Source: Natroniella sp046097105 (lineage in GTDB: Bacteria > Bacillota > Halanaerobiia > Halobacteroidales > Halobacteroidaceae). Taken from it: a stretch of DNA of 64,000 nt. Below the pieces are notes generated by a model. The model saw nothing but the letters and a program-made list of their open reading frames with translations, did not search any database and was not told the origin of the DNA. The position numbers and the translations under genes are program-made. Shown one piece after another: positions 58,902-64,000 of the stretch. The first letter of the stretch is position 1. Each line of letters opens with the position of its first letter. The stretch spans positions 2,294,001-2,358,000 of the forward strand of contig NZ_CP175562.1 of assembly GCF_046097105.1 (NCBI RefSeq), given 5' to 3'.

Positions 58902-59462
58902 ATGTATCAGGATGATTACTTATTTTTTCCTGAAGCTCAAGTTGTTGATAAGTTGTTAAGTGTTTTTAATATTCAATCGCAACAGCAATTAGAGCCGAAT
59001 ACAGTTGTTACAATTTTGGGGCTGTTAAACTTATTAAATATTGTAAGTGTAATGCAAGGGCAGAAAGGTTTATCTAATCAATTAACAAGTTTAGTAGATA
59101 ATTCAAATAATTATCTTGAAAGTAATAATCAAGCTAGTAATTTACAACAGATTCAACAGCTAGTTGATAATGTACAGAACAATAATAACTCTAATACTGG
59201 AAATATAGGCGATCTTTTATCTAATTTATTACAACAAGATAACAAACAAACAGCTGGACCATTAAATAATATTTTAGGTATGCTAGGTAATAGTAACTCG
59301 GATGGCAAATTAGATCCTGCTTTATTATTGAAACTGATGAATTTGATCAGTCAGATTAAAGATAGTAAAAAAGAAAGTAGCGAATCTAAAGTTCAAGAGA
59401 CTAATCAACCAGTTAAATCAGAACCCTATAATAGTGAGGAAGGAGGAGAGGAAAAGGAGTGA
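58902..59462 (+). CDS. Asn/Gln-rich hypothetical protein
   Basis: A 186-residue protein of low complexity: a start MYQDDYLFFPEAQVVDKLLS, a hydrophobic helix (TVVTILGLLNLLNIVSVM, about 33-50), a long Asn/Gln-rich middle (about 70-125) and a Glu-rich tail. No family is recognised. The short repeats NNILGMLGN and GDLLSNLLQQ suggest repeated amphipathic helices. AGGAGGAG precedes ATG 58902, so it should be translated. The composition recalls spore-coat or exosporium proteins, but this is only a resemblance. Confidence 0.55.
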   Translation: MYQDDYLFFPEAQVVDKLLSVFNIQSQQQLEPNTVVTILGLLNLLNIVSVMQGQKGLSNQLTSLVDNSNNYLESNNQASNLQQIQQLVDNVQNNNNSNTGNIGDLLSNLLQQDNKQTAGPLNNILGMLGNSNSDGKLDPALLLKLMNLISQIKDSKKESSESKVQETNQPVKSEPYNSEEGGEEKE

Positions 59463-59467
59463 AAAAG

Positions 59468-59503
59468 AAATGCCAAACCATAGTGCTATGGTTTGGCATT
59501 TTA
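59468..59503. terminator. Bidirectional terminator between convergent genes
   Basis: AAATGCCAAACCATAG (59468-59483), TG loop and CTATGGTTTGGCATTT (59486-59501), a perfect 16-bp stem overlapping the parR-like stop codon. Confidence 0.85.
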
Positions 59504-59872
59504 AAAATCATTCAATATGTTTAAAACCTGTTCTGTTTTTTGTTCTTGGTTTCTACCTTCATAAATTTCTTGAGTTTCATGATGATAGTTTGAAGTGATA
59601 TTACCTTTTGTTAGATCGTGTAATAATGATTGGTTTTTCTTGATCAACTCTTTTATTTCTGTTAATTCTTCATCAGGTAGATCTTTTTGTTTGTTTTTTG
59701 TACCTTCGAATAGGGAAGAAGAAGGCTTGTCTTGATTTAGATAGCTTTTAATTGCATTTCTAATAAACTCTGATTTGCTTTGACAAGAGTTGATTTCTTC
59801 TTTGATCTTTGTTATTTCATGATCAGTAAAAAAGTTTTTGGTAATTCTAACACTTAAAAATAGTTTAGACAT
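59501..59872 (-). CDS. ParR-like plasmid partition DNA-binding protein
   Basis: A 123-residue protein. The N-terminus (LFLSVRITKNFFTDHEITKI and the following SEFIRNAIKSYL) looks like a ribbon-helix-helix domain; the rest is charged and disordered and ends in VLNILNDF. Directly downstream of a ParM-like actin gene, this is the place of ParR, which binds the centromere parC and the filament end. ATG 59872 is used because GGGTGAT lies just before it. The C-terminal tail is the usual filament-binding part. Confidence 0.7.
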   Translation of the reverse strand: MSKLFLSVRITKNFFTDHEITKIKEEINSCQSKSEFIRNAIKSYLNQDKPSSSLFEGTKNKQKDLPDEELTEIKELIKKNQSLLHDLTKGNITSNYHHETQEIYEGRNQEQKTEQVLNILNDF

Positions 59873-59885
59873 AGTTATCACCCAA

Positions 59886-61052
59886 TTATCCCTCTTGAGC
59901 AGTTGCAGTATTTTTAACCGCTTTTAGTTTCCTTTCTTTTGCTTTCTCTTTTAATTGATTGTGTCTTTTACGTTCTAGTGCTTTTCCTAATTTAACATAC
60001 CCTCTACAATTGCTCAATTGAGGATTTTTATTTACTTGTTCACAAGGGAATCCTTCTAAATAAGTATCTAGACTTTCAAACAATAATACAGTAGCTCCAC
60101 CAGTAATTAGAATCTTGTCGATCATTAGGTAAGATTCCCATCGATTTTTAATCTGTAACGCAATATCATAAGCCAGTTTATCAATAGCCTGCTCTTTAAT
60201 TCTTTTGAATTCATATTTCTCATTTCTAACTTTAATATAATCTTTTCCTTGTAAAATTTGATTTTTAATAATATCTTGAGAAATATCGATATCTAATGAA
60301 TCTTGAATCTTTTTAAAAATTCTTGTTTTTACTCCATCGTTACAAGAAATTGGTGAATCTTTAATTAATTGACCATCATTAAAAGCAACACAATCAATAG
60401 TTAATCCTCCTAAATCTACAATACCAAAACCACCTTCAATTTTTTTGGTAACTAATCCTTCTTTGTTCATGATAAAGTCATAATAAGAAGCTAGACCTTG
60501 TGGGATTACTGTTGCTTTTCTAATTTCAATCTCTTTAGGAATAAATTTATTATTAACATTCTTAATCTTAATTTTAAATTTATTTTCTAGCTTATTTTTA
60601 AATGACTTTTTGTGATTTTCATAGTATTTAATTGGTAGTCCTGTGATTAAATGTTTTATATTAATCTTATCTGCTTTAGGAAATAATAAGCAAATGCCGG
60701 ATAATAGTTTTGCAAACTCTTCTGGATCTTCATATTTATTATCAGATAATGAGTATGCAATTGAGGACGAATGCTGGTTTAGAACATAATTTCCGACACG
60801 ATAACTATTAAGTTCAGGATTTTTAAGTCCTTTGATTAGTTCATCTTGAATTTTAATAATAATTTTTTCTGGATTAAATTTTTCAATCAACTCCTCTTCT
60901 TTTCTAATTACTTGAAATGATGTTTCGGACAAGACTCCTTGGTCATCTTTTTCTGCTAACGACGGAAAAATAATCTCTTGGTCATCATTAAGCATTTTAA
61001 CTGAGTCATAGCCTAAATCAACTCCGAGGACATTAACATTTTCTATTCTCAT
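59886..61052 (-). CDS. parM: ParM-like actin ATPase
   Basis: A 388-residue actin-fold protein of the ParM/StbA type. Phosphate loop 1 is LGVDLGYDSVKML (residues about 9-21), phosphate loop 2 GFGIVDLGGLTIDC (about 206-219), and the adenosine motif ILITGGATVLL (about 311-321). Such proteins form filaments that push plasmid copies apart. With the ParR-like gene it makes a complete type II partition module, unexpected beside chromosomal housekeeping genes. AAAAGGAGAG precedes ATG 61052. The C-terminus has a basic extension. Confidence 0.85.
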   Translation of the reverse strand: MRIENVNVLGVDLGYDSVKMLNDDQEIIFPSLAEKDDQGVLSETSFQVIRKEEELIEKFNPEKIIIKIQDELIKGLKNPELNSYRVGNYVLNQHSSSIAYSLSDNKYEDPEEFAKLLSGICLLFPKADKINIKHLITGLPIKYYENHKKSFKNKLENKFKIKIKNVNNKFIPKEIEIRKATVIPQGLASYYDFIMNKEGLVTKKIEGGFGIVDLGGLTIDCVAFNDGQLIKDSPISCNDGVKTRIFKKIQDSLDIDISQDIIKNQILQGKDYIKVRNEKYEFKRIKEQAIDKLAYDIALQIKNRWESYLMIDKILITGGATVLLFESLDTYLEGFPCEQVNKNPQLSNCRGYVKLGKALERKRHNQLKEKAKERKLKAVKNTATAQEG

Positions 61053-61361
61053 TGTTAATCTCTCCTTTTAAAATTTTCTATCTATTTCTAATAGTAGAAT
61101 AGGTTTTTATTCTTCGAGCTAGCTACTTAAAGTTGTTAATTTTATTTAATAAATTTAACTTCTGACTTATAGATAGCTATTTTTGATTTTAGTTTTATAA
61201 ATAATAGTCTGATTACATTATGTAAATGTTTATAATATGTCTTAGAGTAATTGACCCGTCAAATCTATATCAATATTATAACTCAAGTTACAAATATTGT
61301 CAAATAATAAATGTGGTATAATTTATTCTAGATTCATTTAAAAATTAGCTTATCATATTAT
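61053..61361. other. Gap upstream of parM, possible parC region
   Basis: About 310 AT-rich bases that should contain the promoter and the centromere-like site bound by ParR. I see small imperfect repeats such as ATTACATTATGTAAATG (near 61213) but no clear set of iterons. Confidence 0.35.
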
Positions 61362-61391
61362 AAAAAAAATGGTATCCAATATTGGATACCA
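61362..61391 (-). terminator. Terminator of the excisionase-like gene
   Basis: On the minus strand TGGTATCCAAT/ATTGGATACCA (61391-61370) is followed by a run of T (A-run at 61362-61369 on plus). Confidence 0.85.
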
Positions 61392-61405
61392 CTTATAACT
61401 ATTTC

Positions 61406-61594
61406 TTAGTTTTGTTGTTCGGCTAATTTTTGGTTTAAGAATTCATCCAAGTCTTTTTTTCTAATAATCCATTTACCGCCTAATTTAATACCTGGTAGCT
61501 CATCGTTATTTAGCATGTTGTATATTGTTGTTTCAGAACGGTTTAGATATTCAGCTACATCTTTTACAGTAAAATTTTCCTTAGTATTACTCAT
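61406..61594 (-). CDS. Excisionase-family helix-turn-helix protein
   Basis: A 62-residue MerR-like winged-helix protein: FTVKDVAEYLNRSETTIYNM is the HTH, followed by GIKLGGKWIIRKKDLDEFL, the wing typical of the excisionase-type DNA-binding family. Such proteins act as excisionases or small regulators. The ATG at 61594 is chosen since GGAGGG directly abuts the upstream ATG (61603). No integrase is visible in the window. It lies between parM and brxL. Confidence 0.82.
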   Translation of the reverse strand: MSNTKENFTVKDVAEYLNRSETTIYNMLNNDELPGIKLGGKWIIRKKDLDEFLNQKLAEQQN

Positions 61595-62177
61595 TTCAGT
61601 CATCCCTCCTTTTGAAAATTATTTTGACGAAGAAAGTTTTTAAATAAACTTTTTATTTCTAATAAGAGATTAATTATTTTTAATTAATCTCTTAAATGAT
61701 TTGTAGCTGTTGATTATTTTTTTAAACTGATTAAATTAAATGCGTTTAGTTTTGTAGATATTAATAAAATAGAGTAACTATAAATTGTATGGTTAAGAAA
61801 AGTAAAAAGTTTATATATATTTAATAATAAATAGTTAAAAGTAAAAAAATAGTAGTTATACTTTATATTATACTAGAAATATAACCAAAGTTTCAATAAT
61901 TTAATACAAAAAAGTAATTTATTTTTAAATTTTAATTTAGTATCAACTAAGAACAATCTTTTAAATCAATTGCAAATTAGGTTTAAATAGGACAAATTTA
62001 GATGATATTTAATTTTTTTAATAGTGGTTTGGAGTGAAAATGTAGGTTATTTAATATTAAAGCTGATAAAATTAAGAGGACTTATCTTTTTGCAGGTTAT
62101 TGGAGTAGTTATCTAGAACTATGAATTAATGAATAACTTAATTTAACTTAATTTAAATAAAGTGGTGATATATCAAA
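61595..62177. other. 583-base AT-rich gap before brxL
   Basis: No ORF with a ribosome binding site was found on either strand. It holds a perfect 13-bp inverted repeat, AAGAGATTAATTA (61664-61676) with TAATTAATCTCTT (61681-61693), and a direct repeat of AACTTAATTT (about 62135-62154) just before brxL. The base composition is even more AT-rich than its surroundings. Confidence 0.6.
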
Positions 62178-64000
62178 ATGGCACTAATAGATAATAAAGC
62201 AGAGCGGTTTTTTCAAGAAAAAATTATTGATAAAAAATTAGTCCAGCAGATTAAAGGTAATTTGAGTTTGCCAACTTATTTAATTGAAGATTTAATTTTA
62301 AATTACAAGGATGATGAGTTGAGTTTAGCTGAGATTGAACAACTACTGAATCAGCAAGTAGTCAAGAGTAAAGATAATCTAAAGTTGCAAAATCAGATCA
62401 GACAACAAGATCAGACAATTATAGATAAAATTATGGTCAAAATTAAAAGTAAAGATGATTATCAAGTTCAATTATTAAATTTAGGCCTTAAAAGGGTAAA
62501 GGTTGATCATGAGATTGTTAGAGTATATCCTAACTTATTAGAGAATGGGTTTTGGGCCAAAGTTCAGCTTAGTTATCTTGAAGAGACAGATGAATTTGAA
62601 ATAATAGAATTGACTCCTATTTATAGTAATGAATTTGACTTGGAAGAATTTAAAGAGAAGCGAGAAAAGTTTACTGACTTTCAGTGGCGTTGCTTTTTAC
62701 TTAGAAGTATAGGAATTGAACCTTTAGAGCTATCGGAAAGGAAAAAGTTACTTTTTTTAAGTCGGTTAGTTCCTTTCGTAGAAAAGAATTATAATTTTAT
62801 TGAATTAGGTTCACGGGGAACCGGTAAATCTTATATTTATCGCCAATTATCTGAACAATCAATTTTGGTATCAGGGGGTAAAACTACAGTAGCTAATCTT
62901 TTTTATAATATGGGGACTAAGCAAATAGGTCTAGTGGGCAAGTGGGATATTGTTGCCTTTGATGAGGTAGCTTATATTGAATTTAAAGATAAGACTGCAA
63001 TTCAGATTTTGAAGGATTATATGGAATCAGGCTCCTTCAGTCGGGGTCAAGAAGAGATAGTTGCTGAAGCATCAATGGTTTTTTTAGGAAATATAAATCA
63101 AGATGTCTCTGTATTACTAAATCAGAGCCATTTATTTAAACCTTTACCAGAGCTAATGCAAGATATAGCTTTGATTGATCGTTTTCACTTTTATTTACCT
63201 GGTTGGGAGATGGATCGGTTAAAAGAAGATTATTTCACTACCCATTATGGGTTGCAGAGTTCTTATTTGGCCCAAGCTTTGAATAAGTTAAGAGAGTTAG
63301 ATTTTAAAGGGGTAATAGATGAACACTTTAATTTTGATCAACAGATGGATGTTCGTGATAAACGAGCTGTTAAAAAGACTGTAGCTGGTTTTTTAAAACT
63401 ATTACATCCTCACGGAAAATTTAGCAGAGATGATTTAAGAAGCTATTTAGATATTGCTTTAGAAGGAAGAAAGAGGGTTAAGGAGCAACTAATTAAGATG
63501 GCTCCTTTTGAATATGAAGAGACTAACTTCAATTATCTAGAGCGACAAAGTGGGCAAAGCTTTTATACTCATCTTCCTGAACAGAAAATGAATACAGGAT
63601 TTAGGCGTGAACTGGCCAATCCAGGGACGGTTTATATCGGTCAAATAATTGATGGACAAACTTTTGCTTTACTTAAATTAGAAATTAAAATGAAGAAAGG
63701 ACAAGGAAAATTAATCTTTACTGGTCAACTGGATCATAGTTTAAAAAAACAGATTAGAAAGACATTTCTTCATTTAAAAAATAGAAAACTAAATTTAAAA
63801 TTAAAGAATAAAGTTGAACGAAATGATTTTTATGTTAAATTAGTGCCTTTAATGCATCGAGTAACTGCTGATATTAGCAATACATTTTTAATTGCTATCT
63901 ACTCTCTACTGAATAATAAATCTGTACCTAAGGGCTTGTTGGTTACAGAAAAAAGTAGTTTGTATCGTAAAGTGAAAGCTGATTTTGTACTCAAAGCTTT
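62178..64000 (+). CDS. brxL: BREX-type Lon-like protein BrxL, partial (runs off window end)
   Basis: At least 607 residues from ATG 62178 (GGTGAT upstream), still open at the end of the window. The central AAA+ part has Walker A ELGSRGTGKSYIYR (Gly211-Ser218), SGGKTTVANLFYNMGTKQIG, Walker B VAFDEVA (Asp262-Glu263) and SMVFLGNINQD. LLRSIGIEPLELSERKKLL and AGFLKLLHPHGKFSRDDLRS are BrxL landmarks. BrxL is a DNA-binding AAA+ protein of BREX phage defence; the C-terminal Lon-like domain lies mostly beyond the edge. No other BREX gene is upstream, so it is either the first gene of a system continuing to the right or a solitary copy. Confidence 0.88.
   Translation, partial: MALIDNKAERFFQEKIIDKKLVQQIKGNLSLPTYLIEDLILNYKDDELSLAEIEQLLNQQVVKSKDNLKLQNQIRQQDQTIIDKIMVKIKSKDDYQVQLLNLGLKRVKVDHEIVRVYPNLLENGFWAKVQLSYLEETDEFEIIELTPIYSNEFDLEEFKEKREKFTDFQWRCFLLRSIGIEPLELSERKKLLFLSRLVPFVEKNYNFIELGSRGTGKSYIYRQLSEQSILVSGGKTTVANLFYNMGTKQIGLVGKWDIVAFDEVAYIEFKDKTAIQILKDYMESGSFSRGQEEIVAEASMVFLGNINQDVSVLLNQSHLFKPLPELMQDIALIDRFHFYLPGWEMDRLKEDYFTTHYGLQSSYLAQALNKLRELDFKGVIDEHFNFDQQMDVRDKRAVKKTVAGFLKLLHPHGKFSRDDLRSYLDIALEGRKRVKEQLIKMAPFEYEETNFNYLERQSGQSFYTHLPEQKMNTGFRRELANPGTVYIGQIIDGQTFALLKLEIKMKKGQGKLIFTGQLDHSLKKQIRKTFLHLKNRKLNLKLKNKVERNDFYVKLVPLMHRVTADISNTFLIAIYSLLNNKSVPKGLLVTEKSSLYRKVKADFVLKA

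Noticed and set aside
1..64000. CRISPR array, tRNA or rRNA genes, complete insertion sequences
   Set aside because: No regularly spaced repeats, no tRNA-like cloverleaf with a GGTTC-type arm, and no transposase frame was recognised. The dispersed repeats are intergenic hairpins without coding capacity.

Overview
The window looks like the chromosome of a low-GC, diderm, salt-adapted Firmicute of the Halanaerobiales type (Halobacteroidaceae-like). This is inferred from very AT-rich DNA with AGGAGG ribosome binding sites, a glycine-betaine transporter, a LonC-type protease found in spore formers, and a TolC-like remnant beside a peptide exporter. No 16S gene is present, so the genus cannot be fixed from the sequence.

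Layout. 1-10.1 kb is the conserved origin-proximal Firmicutes block: ychF, rpsF-ssb-rpsR (with an S6:S18 leader), a MazG-like gene, yybS-like, rplI, lonC and dnaB. 10.2-12.5 kb is an agr-like peptide signalling locus: a split sensor (membrane protein plus GHKL kinase), agrB, and a 40-codon agrD whose ring nucleophile is Ser. The agrBD promoter lies inside an 18-bp palindrome. 12.7-35.3 kb holds most of de novo purine synthesis (purB, purA, then purD-K-E-F-M-N-H, then purL), interrupted by gdhA, a glycine-betaine ABC transporter (opuA), an acidic lipoprotein and a divergent LysR regulator. purD is preceded by a tandem guanine-PRPP riboswitch whose variable stem has been enlarged by a local repeat element. 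Relatives of that repeat sit in many of the spacers in this region.

35.3-37.9 kb is a decayed bacteriocin locus: a frameshifted LuxR-type regulator, a frameshifted double-glycine precursor, small membrane proteins, and stumps of an ABC exporter and a TolC-like gene. 37.9-46.6 kb holds a patatin with a degenerate phosphoribosyltransferase-like tail, tdk, lgt (apparently initiating at ATT), rex, hflX, cheR, walJ-like and htrA. 46.9-57.1 kb is a catabolic island. It has a Cache-HAMP protein without an output domain, a CBS-AAA+ sigma-54 activator, a clear -24/-12 promoter in front of an OFA-type carrier and CoA-transferase operon, then hbd, crt, thiolase and an iron-sulfur flavoprotein.

57.1-64 kb carries rlmH, ferritin, small unknowns, a plasmid-like parM-parR pair, an excisionase-like HTH gene and the start of brxL, which runs off the window.

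How they work together: the purine genes make IMP and AMP under riboswitch control. The sigma-54 activator probably turns on uptake and CoA activation of a short-chain acid, which the hbd/crt/thiolase enzymes could then process. opuA and the mechanosensitive channel serve osmotic balance.
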